NCBI RefSeq assembly: GCF_947493765.1
Contig: NZ_CANLSZ010000004.1
Span: 302,461-366,460 of the forward strand
Length of the DNA: 64,000 nucleotides
Reading direction: 5' to 3'
DNA from: an uncultured Arthrobacter sp.
GTDB lineage: Bacteria; Actinomycetota; Actinomycetes; Actinomycetales; Micrococcaceae
The notes under the pieces were generated by a model. The model saw only the letters and a program-made list of their open reading frames with translations. It was not told the origin of the DNA and searched no databases. The position numbers were made by a program, and so were the translations under genes. Within the stretch, counting starts at the first letter, position 1, and every line of letters begins with the position of its first letter. Positions 1-7,350 of the stretch are shown piece after piece.

Positions 1-61
1 CACGGAGGTCGGCGGCGCTCGCGCGGTGGACCCGGCGCACACGGACGAGGAGACGAAGTGA
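1..61 (+). CDS. C-terminal tail of upstream ABC gene (probably livG), partial
   Basis: An open frame enters from the left edge and ends with TGA at 59-61. Its last residues are polar and acidic (ending HTDEETK). The stop overlaps the ATG of the next ATPase gene by one base (TGATG), the usual coupling within a transporter operon. In Liv-type operons the gene before livF is livG, the partner ATPase. That identity comes from position only, because no conserved motif falls inside the window. Confidence 0.5.
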   Translation, partial: TEVGGARAVDPAHTDEETK

Positions 62-801
62 TGGAGGAATTCGAGGGCGATTCGGTCGTGAAGGTCACCG
101 ATCTGGTGGCCGGCTATCTTCCCGGCGTCAACATCCTCAACGGCTGCAGCATCGAGGCACGCCGCGGTGAGCTCATCGGTATCATCGGTCCCAACGGCGC
201 GGGCAAGTCCACGCTCCTGAAGGCCATGTTCGGCCTCGTGAAGGTCCACTCCGGCACCGTGATCGTCCGCGGTCAGAATCTCACCGGACTCAAGGCCAAC
301 CGGCTCGTGAGTCAGGGCGTGGGCTTCGTGCCGCAGAACAACAACGTCTTCAGCACCCTGACCATCGAGGAGAATCTCCAGATGGGTATGTACCAGCGGC
401 CCAGGGACTTCAGGAAGCGCTTCGAGTTCGTCACGAGCCTGTTCCCCGAGCTCGGCAAGAGACGGGCACAGCGTGCCGGCTCGCTCTCCGGCGGTGAACG
501 GCAGATGGTCGCGATGGGCCGGGCCCTCATGATGGACCCGGCGGTGCTGCTGCTCGACGAGCCCTCGGCAGGACTGTCCCCCGTCAAGCAGGACGAGACG
601 TTCCTGCGGGTGCACGAGATCAACCGGGCCGGTGTCTCGGTGATCATGGTGGAGCAGAACGCCCGCCGCTGCCTGCAGATCTGCGATCGCGCCTACGTCC
701 TGGACCAGGGCAAGGACGCGTACACGGGCACCGGACGGGAGCTCATGAAGGACCCGAAGGTGATCCAGCTCTACCTCGGGACGCTCGCCGATACGGCCTG
801 A
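61..801 (+). CDS. livF: Branched-chain amino acid/amide-type ABC transporter ATPase, LivF family
   Basis: This is a cytoplasmic ATPase that powers a Liv/Urt-type importer for branched-chain amino acids, urea or short amides. At 246 aa it has the usual LivF length. Walker A (GPNGAGKST) lies near residues 43-51, followed by the signature LSGGERQ and a Walker B ending LLLDEPSAGLSP. ATG 61 was chosen because GAGGAG at 47-52 is well spaced. A GTG three bases earlier is an alternative. The binding-protein gene lies convergently downstream. The substrate cannot be read from the ATPase. Confidence 0.9.
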   Translation: MEEFEGDSVVKVTDLVAGYLPGVNILNGCSIEARRGELIGIIGPNGAGKSTLLKAMFGLVKVHSGTVIVRGQNLTGLKANRLVSQGVGFVPQNNNVFSTLTIEENLQMGMYQRPRDFRKRFEFVTSLFPELGKRRAQRAGSLSGGERQMVAMGRALMMDPAVLLLDEPSAGLSPVKQDETFLRVHEINRAGVSVIMVEQNARRCLQICDRAYVLDQGKDAYTGTGRELMKDPKVIQLYLGTLADTA

Positions 802-879
802 GCGGTCCGCACCGGCCCCGTGCACCCGCGGACAGCGGGGACACGGCAACCAGGACGACATACGACCACGACTGACGAC

Positions 880-923
880 AAGAGCCCCGGTACTCCTTCC
901 ATCGAAGGAGTACCGGGGCTCTT
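880..923. terminator. Bidirectional hairpin terminator between livF and the binding-protein gene
   Basis: A perfect 20-bp inverted repeat (880-899 with 904-923) has a 4-nt loop and lies between two convergent genes. The outer ends are A/T, so either strand yields a strong stem with a short U-rich edge. It serves as the shared terminator. Confidence 0.85.
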
Positions 924-958
924 CCCGTCGGAGTGGCCGCACAGGGCCTCGTGCGGTC

Positions 959-2368
959 CTAGAGCTGTCCCACCTCCGAGCGGTAGGGCTGGGGTACGTT
1001 GTCGGCGTCGTAGCGGTAGATACCGATGGCGGCTTCCGTGGGGTCGCCGTTCTCGTCGAAGGCCACGGGGCCGGAGATGCCGTCGTAGTCGATGTCCTCG
1101 CCCTCGCGCAGGAGGGTCACGCAGCCGGCGAAGTCGAAGCACTTGGTGCCGTCCTTCGAGACGGACTCGAGCTCCGTGGCGATGTCCGTGCCCTCCACGC
1201 TGCCGGCCGCCTCGGAGGCGAGTGCGATGAGGTTCACGGCGTCGTAGGCCTCACCGGCGTAGGCCAGGCTGTTCAGATTCGGGTCGACCGTGGCCAGGGC
1301 GTCCTGGAAGCCCGACCCGGTGAACGGACCGGGGATGGTGCCCTGGGCGCCCTCGAGGGTGCCGGGATCGAGGTCCGCACTGTAGTCGGAGGTGTTGCCG
1401 TCCACCATGAAAACGGTGCTCGGGTCGATGCCCTTGGCGACGAGCAGCGGGACGATGCTCTTGGCCTCGTCGAAGCTGATCAGCACCACGGCGTCCGGCT
1501 CCGCGGCCGCGATGGCGTCCACCTGGCTCGAGAACTGCGAGTCGCCGGTGTTGAACATCTCGTTGGCGACGACCTGCCCGCCCGCGGCCTCGATGGTCTC
1601 CTGGATGTTGCTCTGCAGCCCGGTCCCGTAGGAGTCGTTCAGCGTGATCATGCCGACCGTCTGGGCTCCACAGGTGGAGATGTAGGTGCCGAGCGTACGG
1701 CCCTGGAGGACGTCCGAGGGAGCGGTGCGCCAGTAGAGCCCGTTGTCGTCCCAGTCGGTGAACTCCGGCGAGGTGTTGGCCGGCGAGAACTGCACCACTC
1801 CGGCGCCGGTGATCTGGTTGATGACGGTCTTCGAGACGCCCGAGGACGCCGCTCCGACGATCGCGCTGACATCCTGGGACAGCAGATCGGTCACGGACTG
1901 GGTGGCGATGTCGGTTGTCGTGTCACCGGAATCGCGCTGGGTGATCGAGACGTCCTGGCCTAGGACGCCGCCGGCCTCGTTGATCTCGTTGACAGCCAGT
2001 TGGGTGCCGGCGATCTCGGGCGGGCCGAGGAACGCGAGGGTTCCCGTGGTGGGCAGGAGGGAGCCGAGCTTGAGCGGCTCGGGACTCGTGGTCTCGCTCG
2101 CCGGGACGGCGGCCGGATCACCCTTCTCGCCCTGCTCCTCGCCCTCGCCGCCCTCCTCCTCGGGGCAGGCCAGCAGCGAGGCACCGGCCGCGCTGGTGGT
2201 CTCCGTGCCGCCGCTCTCGGTGCCGCCACCCCCGGCATCCGAGTCGCCGGAGTCGCCCCCACACCCGGAGGCGAACAGTGCGATGCCCAGTCCGAGCGCT
2301 GCGATCTTCGCTGCGCGTGGCGCGTGCTCCCCGATGCCGAACAACGCGGAGTTGCGTGGTGCAGTCAT
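959..2368 (-). CDS. Liv-type ABC transporter substrate-binding lipoprotein
   Basis: Extracellular lipid-anchored receptor (469 aa, periplasmic-binding-protein type I, Peripla_BP_6 family) that delivers amino acids or amides to the LivHMGF-type machinery. The signal peptide ends in a lipobox with the acylated Cys at residue 36 (FASGC). A Gly/Ser/Glu-rich linker of about 50 residues follows, then the two-lobed domain starting near KLGSLLPTTG. Start ATG 2368 has GAGGAG upstream. It is convergent with livF but very likely part of the same system. A palindrome resembling a nitrogen-regulator box lies 110-125 bp upstream, hinting at a nitrogen-source substrate such as urea or amides. Confidence 0.88.
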   Translation of the reverse strand: MTAPRNSALFGIGEHAPRAAKIAALGLGIALFASGCGGDSGDSDAGGGGTESGGTETTSAAGASLLACPEEEGGEGEEQGEKGDPAAVPASETTSPEPLKLGSLLPTTGTLAFLGPPEIAGTQLAVNEINEAGGVLGQDVSITQRDSGDTTTDIATQSVTDLLSQDVSAIVGAASSGVSKTVINQITGAGVVQFSPANTSPEFTDWDDNGLYWRTAPSDVLQGRTLGTYISTCGAQTVGMITLNDSYGTGLQSNIQETIEAAGGQVVANEMFNTGDSQFSSQVDAIAAAEPDAVVLISFDEAKSIVPLLVAKGIDPSTVFMVDGNTSDYSADLDPGTLEGAQGTIPGPFTGSGFQDALATVDPNLNSLAYAGEAYDAVNLIALASEAAGSVEGTDIATELESVSKDGTKCFDFAGCVTLLREGEDIDYDGISGPVAFDENGDPTEAAIGIYRYDADNVPQPYRSEVGQL

Positions 2369-2478
2369 GAATCAGTCTCCTCGACCAAAGGGCCCTGACG
2401 GCCCTCGATGCTTCACGCCAGGTCTTCCTGGCCTGTAGAAAAGCTAATCCATAATCACCGGCGGCATAAGGGCATCCG

Positions 2479-2494
2479 GTTACATCCTTGTAAC
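2479..2494. promoter_or_regulatory. Palindrome upstream of the binding-protein gene, GlnR-box-like
   Basis: A perfect 6-bp inverted repeat with a 4-bp spacer (GTTACA-TCCT-TGTAAC). It contains AC-N9-AC on both strands, the core spacing reported for actinobacterial GlnR boxes. Possible -10 elements for the minus-strand gene lie about 30-40 bp nearer the gene, so an activator position is plausible. The regulator assignment is inference. Confidence 0.45.
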
Positions 2495-2557
2495 GCTCGT
2501 CACACCGACAGGATCCCACTCTTGACAGGTGTTGCCATGGGAGGTCGGCCGGCCACG

Positions 2558-2630
2558 TGCCCCAGCAGGGACTCGAACCCTGACTGAACAGATTTTAAGT
2601 CTGCTGCCTCTGCCATTGGGCTACTGGGGC
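2558..2630 (-). tRNA. tRNA-Leu (anticodon UAA) with a short variable loop
   Basis: A 73-nt cloverleaf. The acceptor stem is a perfect 7 bp (2624-2630 with 2559-2565) with discriminator A at 2558 and no encoded CCA. The D-stem is three base pairs (GCC/GGC), the T-arm is CAGGG-TTCGAGT-CCCTG, and the anticodon stem GCAGA/TCTGT encloses the loop CTTAAAA. The anticodon is therefore UAA, reading leucine codon UUA (and possibly UUG). The variable region is only five nucleotides. Bacterial tRNA-Leu normally has a long variable arm, so the class I shape is unusual. Confidence 0.85.
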
Positions 2631-2717
2631 CGGACCATCGGGCCAGCCTATCGCGGCCCGGAACAGCACGGCGGGCGCTCTGCGGCGGGCGTCCGTCCCG
2701 GAACCACAGACGACGAA

Positions 2718-2745
2718 CGACGGCGGCCCCGCGGGACCGCCGTCG
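2718..2745. terminator. Possible GC-rich hairpin downstream of ndh
   Basis: A 9-bp perfect stem (2718-2726 with 2737-2745) with a 10-nt loop, between ndh and the tRNA. It has no T tract, so its terminator role is tentative. Confidence 0.4.
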
Positions 2746-2776
2746 TCGACATGCTTCACATACCGGTGCTGTCCGG

Positions 2777-2833
2777 AGGTCCGGTATCAGGAGGTCCGGT
2801 GTCAGGACGTCCGGTGCCTCCGACTCTGTATCA
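2777..2833. repeat. 15-nt tandem repeat just past the ndh stop codon
   Basis: Two near-identical 15-nt units (2777-2791, 2792-2806) and a diverged third (2807-2821) precede a partial match of the same motif that contains the ndh stop codon (2829-2838). The array looks like duplication of the 3' end of ndh. The rest of the 200-bp gap up to the tRNA shows only the hairpin at 2718-2745. Confidence 0.6.
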
Positions 2834-4234
2834 GGAGGACGCCTTGCCTGCGCCGGCCGTCGCCTTCTTGGCCGGAGGCGTCGCGGCCTCGCGGAACTGG
2901 CGGGTGGGCTCCTGCAGGTAGGTCAGCGGCACCAGGTCACGCCCGAACACCAGACCCATGATCCAGTCGGAGAACACGCGCGCCTTGCGCTCGTACATCG
3001 GCATGGCGAGACCGTGGTAGCCGCGGTGCGCGAGCCAGGCGGGCAGGCCCTTCAGGCCGAAGCCCATGATGTTCGCCACGCCCTTGTACTGACCCAGACC
3101 GGCCACGGCACCGAGGTTGTTGTGCCGGTACTCCTTGACCTCGCCCTCACCGAAGGCTGCGGCGAGGACGTTCGAGGCGAGCAGCTTGGCCTGGCGGACG
3201 GCGTGCTGGGCGTTGGGGACACAGAACCCGCCCACTCCCCCACCCGTGAGATCAGGGACGGCCGCAACGTCGCCGGCGGTCCAGGCGTGACCGACGGGTC
3301 CGTCGTCGCCCGCGATCTGCAGTTCGGCGGTGGCGCGGAGCCGTCCGCGATCGTCCACGGGGAAGTCGGTGGAGCGGTTCACCGGGTTGGCCTGCACACC
3401 GGCGGTCCAGATGAGCGTGTCGGTCTCGAACTCGTCGGCCGGCGTCTTGTCCGGCATGTTGATGAGCTTCACCCTGCCGCCGGCGGCGCTGTCCAGGGAG
3501 GTGTTGAGCAGCAGTTCGATGTCGCGGTCGGCGAGGTGCTTCTCCACCCACTTGGCCTGGTCCTCCGTGAGCTCGGGCATGATCCGACCCATGGCCTCGA
3601 CGACGACGAAGCGCAGATCGGAGCGGGTCAGCCGCGGGTTGGACGCGACGGCGTCGCGTGCGGCGTCCTCGAGCTCCGTGATGGTCTCGATGCCGGCGTA
3701 GCCGCCACCGACGAGCACGAAGGTGAGGGCGCGGTCCCGCTCGGGGCCCTTCTCCATGGCCGACGCGGTCTCGATGCGCTCGAGCATCCCGTCACGGACG
3801 GCGACCGCTTCCTCGATCGACTTCATGCCGATGCCCTCGTCCTTGAGGCCGTCGATCGGGAAGGTGCGGGTGATGGAGCCGGCCGTCATGACGATCTCGG
3901 TGTACGCGAGGTCGAAGGCAGCGCCCCCGTCCACGGGCTCGATCGTGGCCGTCCGTCCGGCGTGGTCGACCTGTGTCACCCGTCCGCTGATCAGTTCCGT
4001 CTTCCGCAGGTGCCTGCGGTGCGAGACGATCGCGTGGCGCGGCTCGATGCTGCCCGCTGCCACCTCGGGGAGGAAGGGCTGGTACGTCATGTAAGGGACC
4101 GGGTCGACGAGGGTGACGATCCCCCCGTGGTCCCTGATCTTCTTCTGCAGCCTGTGCGCCACGTACAGGCCGGCGTACCCGCCACCGACGACGAGAACGC
4201 GCGGACGATCGGAGAAATGTTGTGTCGTTGCCAT
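2831..4234 (-). CDS. ndh: Type II NADH:quinone oxidoreductase (NDH-2)
   Basis: Non-proton-pumping NADH dehydrogenase (467 aa) that feeds electrons from NADH into menaquinone at the inner face of the membrane. It has two Rossmann dinucleotide sites, GGGYAG at residues 17-22 for FAD and again at 176-181 for NADH. The C-terminal region around DWIMGLVFGRDL resembles the amphipathic membrane anchor of the family. There is no Shine-Dalgarno sequence. Instead TAGCAT sits 6 nt before ATG, indicating leaderless transcription, and a Rex-like operator overlaps the promoter. The gene follows the S8 protease gene with a 34-nt gap. Confidence 0.93.
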   Translation of the reverse strand: MATTQHFSDRPRVLVVGGGYAGLYVAHRLQKKIRDHGGIVTLVDPVPYMTYQPFLPEVAAGSIEPRHAIVSHRRHLRKTELISGRVTQVDHAGRTATIEPVDGGAAFDLAYTEIVMTAGSITRTFPIDGLKDEGIGMKSIEEAVAVRDGMLERIETASAMEKGPERDRALTFVLVGGGYAGIETITELEDAARDAVASNPRLTRSDLRFVVVEAMGRIMPELTEDQAKWVEKHLADRDIELLLNTSLDSAAGGRVKLINMPDKTPADEFETDTLIWTAGVQANPVNRSTDFPVDDRGRLRATAELQIAGDDGPVGHAWTAGDVAAVPDLTGGGVGGFCVPNAQHAVRQAKLLASNVLAAAFGEGEVKEYRHNNLGAVAGLGQYKGVANIMGFGLKGLPAWLAHRGYHGLAMPMYERKARVFSDWIMGLVFGRDLVPLTYLQEPTRQFREAATPPAKKATAGAGKASS

Positions 4235-4240
4235 GCCCCG

Positions 4241-4246
4241 ATGCTA
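4241..4246 (-). promoter_or_regulatory. -10 box of a leaderless ndh promoter
   Basis: TAGCAT on the minus strand ends 6 nt before the ndh ATG. The transcript would start at or next to the start codon. The -35 region falls inside the adjacent inverted repeat. Confidence 0.55.
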
Positions 4247-4250
4247 CCGG

Positions 4251-4274
4251 ACTTTGTGAAAATCTTCACTAAGT
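4251..4274. promoter_or_regulatory. Rex-type operator in the ndh promoter
   Basis: An inverted repeat with 10-nt arms (one mismatch) and a 4-nt spacer (TTTGTGAA-AATC-TTCACTAA at its core). It closely resembles the Rex consensus TTGTGAA-N4-TTCACAA. It is an A/T-rich island 17 nt upstream of ndh and overlaps the -35/spacer region of the predicted promoter, the expected place for a repressor. It also covers the stop codon of the S8 protease gene. Rex represses respiratory genes until NADH rises, and ndh is a known Rex target in Streptomyces. Confidence 0.65.
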
Positions 4275-5600
4275 CGGCGGGGGCGGTGGCGGCGTGCCGG
4301 CGCGAGCCGTCCGGCGACGCACGCGCTGCACGTGCAGCGTCCCGCCCAGCAGCACCGTGAGCAGTAGTCCGCCGGCTCCGAGCACGATGACGCCGGGCAG
4401 CGGGTCCGGCGTCGGCTCCGGGTCGACGGCGGCCGGCACCGTGGGCCGGGGTGCTTCCGTCCGGTCCGGTTGCTGCTCCGAGCGCTCCGGGGCGGCAGCC
4501 GGACCGGACGGCTCCGCCCTCCGGTAGAGGTGGATCCATTCGGCCATGCTGCCCAGCCGGTTCTCCGCGGGCACCGTGATGTCCTCGCCGACCGCCGCGG
4601 CGGCATCCAGCACACCGTAGCCGTAGAGGGTGTCGAAACCCGGCGGGCCGGCGTCCCTCGCGGTGTCCACGATCCGGTTGACCACCTCCGCGGCGGAGAG
4701 TTCCGGATGTTCGGCGCGGATGAGGGCCGCGACGCCGGCCACCAGGGGCGCGGAGCCGCTCGTCCCCGACCAGTCCGCGTAGAGGCCGCCCGGCATTCCC
4801 CCGATGAGGTCCTCCGAGGGCGCGGCGACACCGACGCTGATGCCCTCCGAGGACGCCTCGGAGCTCGCGCTCCCGGCACGGTCGAGCCCGGCGACGGCGA
4901 GGACGCCCGGGATCGTGGCGGGCGCGCCCACCTGCATCAGCCCCCCGGCCCGGTTGCCCGCGGCGGCGACGATCACGACGTCGTTCTCCTCGGCGTGGAG
5001 GAAGGCGTCGTCCCAGCTCGCCGGCCACACCGGGTCGGTGCTGCCGAGTGACATGTTGATGACGTCGGCCCCGTGGTCCACGGCCCAGGTCACGGCCTCG
5101 GGCACCTGGTCCTCCACGGGGATGCCGGCTGGATTGGGGCCGCCGGACGGGCCGTCGACCCAGATGGAGACGGCGAGCAGCTCCGCCTTCGGCGCCACCC
5201 CCACGATGCCGTCCGGCCCGTGCCCGAAGCCGTCGGCGGTCCCCGGCCCGCCGCCGTGCCCGCGACCGGCCAGGAGCGTGCTCACGAGGGTGCCGTGGCT
5301 CGGCACCTCACCGATCCCGAGCTGGCCCGTGGCGCCTCCCGCTCCCGACACGTCGGTACCGTCGACCACCGCGCCCTGCAGATCGGGGTGGCTGCCGTCG
5401 ACGCCGCTGTCGATCACCGCAACCGTGACACCTTCGCCCTGCGAATCGGCCCAGGCCTCGGTGACCCCGTACTCCTCGAGCCAGTACTCGTCGAAGCGGA
5501 TGTCGTCGGCCGCCGCGGGCACCGCTCCCGGGAGGACGAGGGCCAGGCATCCCGCGAGCGCGATGCCGCCCCGCAGGACCAGCGACTCCGATCGGCGCAT
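4269..5600 (-). CDS. Mycosin-like S8 serine protease with signal peptide and C-terminal membrane anchor
   Basis: Secreted, membrane-tethered subtilisin-family protease (443 aa). A Sec signal peptide ends near residue 31 (AAA). The catalytic triad is visible as Asp64 (VIDSG), His102 (SHGTLV) and Ser281 (GTSGSAP), with oxyanion Asn216 (AAAGN). A Pro/Glu-rich stretch leads to one transmembrane helix (about residues 405-425) and a short basic, proline-ending tail, so the protease domain faces outward. This is the layout of type VII secretion mycosins (MycP). No ESX genes lie in this window, so the role is open. Start ATG 5600 lies 4 nt after the ppx stop. Confidence 0.85.
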   Translation of the reverse strand: MRRSESLVLRGGIALAGCLALVLPGAVPAAADDIRFDEYWLEEYGVTEAWADSQGEGVTVAVIDSGVDGSHPDLQGAVVDGTDVSGAGGATGQLGIGEVPSHGTLVSTLLAGRGHGGGPGTADGFGHGPDGIVGVAPKAELLAVSIWVDGPSGGPNPAGIPVEDQVPEAVTWAVDHGADVINMSLGSTDPVWPASWDDAFLHAEENDVVIVAAAGNRAGGLMQVGAPATIPGVLAVAGLDRAGSASSEASSEGISVGVAAPSEDLIGGMPGGLYADWSGTSGSAPLVAGVAALIRAEHPELSAAEVVNRIVDTARDAGPPGFDTLYGYGVLDAAAAVGEDITVPAENRLGSMAEWIHLYRRAEPSGPAAAPERSEQQPDRTEAPRPTVPAAVDPEPTPDPLPGVIVLGAGGLLLTVLLGGTLHVQRVRRRTARAGTPPPPPPT

Positions 5601-5604
5601 CAGC

Positions 5605-6549
5605 TCACGCGTCCCTAACCACGATGCTCAGCGCCAGGCCGTCGAGGATGTCGTGCTCACTCGTGACGGCGGAGCGGACGCGGCCCTCCGTCGCGGTCCC
5701 GACGCGCTCCAGGACCGAGGACCAGATGAGCGCGCCCGCTCCGATCACGTCGACACGTCCGGGGTGCATGTACGGCAGGGCGGCGCGCTCGGCGCGCGGG
5801 AGGTGCAGCAGATCGGTCGACGCCGCGGTGATCTCCTCGAGCGTCAGTTCGGCGCCGTGGATCCGTTCCGGCTGGTATGCCGGCAGCCCGAGCGCGTGGG
5901 CGGTCACCGTCGTGACGCTCCCCGCCACGCCGATGATCCTCGTGACCCGGTCGAGGGGCACCTCGGCAGCCGCTTCGTCCACGAGACGGCCCACCTCGGC
6001 CCGCATGGCACCGATCTCGTCGTCGACGGGTGGATCGCTCCTCAGGAACCGTTCGGTGAAGCGCACGCAGCCCATGTCGGTGCTCCGGGAAGCGAGCAGG
6101 CCCCCACCCGTCCCGGCGACGAACTCCGTGCTGCCACCGCCGAGGTCGATCACCAGGACCGTCTCCTCCCCGGTGGTCGCCAGGACGCTGGAGGCACCCT
6201 CGAAGGACAGGCGGGCCTCCTCGTCACCGCTGATGACCTCGGGTTCCACGCCGAGGCGCTCCCGGATCCCGTCGACGAAGTCCTGCCGGTTCTGCGCGTC
6301 GCGCGTCGCCGAGGTCGCCACGAAGCGCAGGACCGGGTCCCCGTGCTCCCTGAGCAGACCCGCGTACTCCTCCGCGGCGGCGAACGTGCGCTGCAGCGCC
6401 GCGTCCGAGAGCCGTCCGGTCGCATCCACTCCCTCGCCGAGCCGGACCACGCGCATGAGGCGCACGACGTCGCTCAGGACACCGTCCTCGATGTCGGCGA
6501 TCAGCAGGCGGATGGAATTGGTCCCGCAGTCGATGGCCGCTGTGCGCAT
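5605..6549 (-). CDS. ppx: Ppx/GppA exopolyphosphatase family phosphatase
   Basis: Hydrolyses terminal phosphate of polyphosphate and/or (p)ppGpp (314 aa). It shows the ASKHA-fold phosphate loops: the N-terminal IDCGTNSIRLL and the second loop VIDLGGGSTEF. The length matches the short two-domain actinobacterial forms, which lack the extra C-terminal HD-like domain of E. coli Ppx. ATG 6549 overlaps the DUF501 stop by one base (TGATG). A longer upstream extension in the same frame runs through DUF501 and was discarded. The order eno, ftsB-like, DUF501, ppx recurs across Actinobacteria. Confidence 0.9.
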   Translation of the reverse strand: MRTAAIDCGTNSIRLLIADIEDGVLSDVVRLMRVVRLGEGVDATGRLSDAALQRTFAAAEEYAGLLREHGDPVLRFVATSATRDAQNRQDFVDGIRERLGVEPEVISGDEEARLSFEGASSVLATTGEETVLVIDLGGGSTEFVAGTGGGLLASRSTDMGCVRFTERFLRSDPPVDDEIGAMRAEVGRLVDEAAAEVPLDRVTRIIGVAGSVTTVTAHALGLPAYQPERIHGAELTLEEITAASTDLLHLPRAERAALPYMHPGRVDVIGAGALIWSSVLERVGTATEGRVRSAVTSEHDILDGLALSIVVRDA

Positions 6550-7274
6550 CAGTACTCCTTCTCGTCGGACCCGCCGTCGGGCCCGGCTGCGCCGCGCCGG
6601 CGGGCCGCACGCTTCGCCTCCAGCTCCTCCGCGCTCAGTCCCTGCGTGCGGGTGTGCCGGCTGAGATCGGCCGCGGGCGCACAGCCCGCGGTGTCCCACG
6701 CGCCGTCGCAGGAGCACCGCTCGGCCGTCCACCAGGGCGCGATCCCCGCGATCGCCTCGTCCCCGAGCGGATTCACCCCGGGGCCCGCGGACAGGGCGTG
6801 GCCCACGAGCACGTGCAGGCACTTGACCCGGGTGGGCATGCCCCCGGCGGACACGCCGTCGATCTCCGGCACCGGTCCCGTGCCGGCCCGCTCCCCGACG
6901 GCGGCCCGCGCCGCGAGGTACGCCTCGTGGGCCCGCCGGTGCCCCCGGGCGAGCTCGTCGTCCTCGCCCAGGCGGGCACTCATGGCGGTCATGACGCCGT
7001 CCGCCTCGAGGCGGGAGACCGCGGCGCCGATCACCGGGTGGCTGAGGTAGTAGGTGGTGGGGAAGGGGATCCCGTTCGACAGGCGCGGGGCCGTGACGGC
7101 GACGAGCGGGTTGCCGCAGACGCATCGGGCGCCGATCCCGACGACGTCGCGGACGGGACGGCCGAGCTGACGGCTGAGCACGTCGAGGTCCTCCCCCCGG
7201 ATGCCCGTCCCGTCCTCGGGACGCGCGTCCTGCGGTTCGTCGTGCGGTTCGTCGTGCAGATGTCGGGCGGTCAT
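6549..7274 (-). CDS. DUF501 family protein
   Basis: A 241-aa cytoplasmic protein of unknown function, conserved among Actinobacteria between the FtsB-like gene and ppx. Cysteine pairs are evident (CVCGNP near residue 51 and CSCDG near 187, plus Cys198), suggesting metal binding, though this is inference. The conserved core includes PFPTTYYLSHP. The C-terminus is basic and low in complexity. ATG 7274 is preceded by AAGGAAGG at good spacing. Confidence 0.85.
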   Translation of the reverse strand: MTARHLHDEPHDEPQDARPEDGTGIRGEDLDVLSRQLGRPVRDVVGIGARCVCGNPLVAVTAPRLSNGIPFPTTYYLSHPVIGAAVSRLEADGVMTAMSARLGEDDELARGHRRAHEAYLAARAAVGERAGTGPVPEIDGVSAGGMPTRVKCLHVLVGHALSAGPGVNPLGDEAIAGIAPWWTAERCSCDGAWDTAGCAPAADLSRHTRTQGLSAEELEAKRAARRRGAAGPDGGSDEKEY

Positions 7275-7350
7275 TCGATGCCTTCCTTGGCGGCTGCTCG
7301 GAGTACTGGAGCGGCGGTGCGTGCGTCCGGGCCTCCGCCGGTCGATCGGG

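Noticed and set aside
2558-2630. Integration site (att) at the tRNA gene
   Set aside because: No integrase, no duplicated tRNA 3' end and no foreign-looking genes next to it.
3014-4360. Long plus-strand frame opposite ndh (448 aa)
   Set aside because: Antisense shadow with biased Gly/Val/Asp/His composition, no family features and a real enzyme on the other strand.
4269-5600. ESX/type VII secretion cluster
   Set aside because: Only the mycosin-like protease is present; flanking genes are respiratory and phosphate enzymes.
5605-7125. A 506-aa version of the Ppx/GppA protein
   Set aside because: The first 190 residues are Arg/Gly-rich shadow translation of DUF501. The family start MRTAAIDCGTNS at 6549 overlaps the DUF501 stop.
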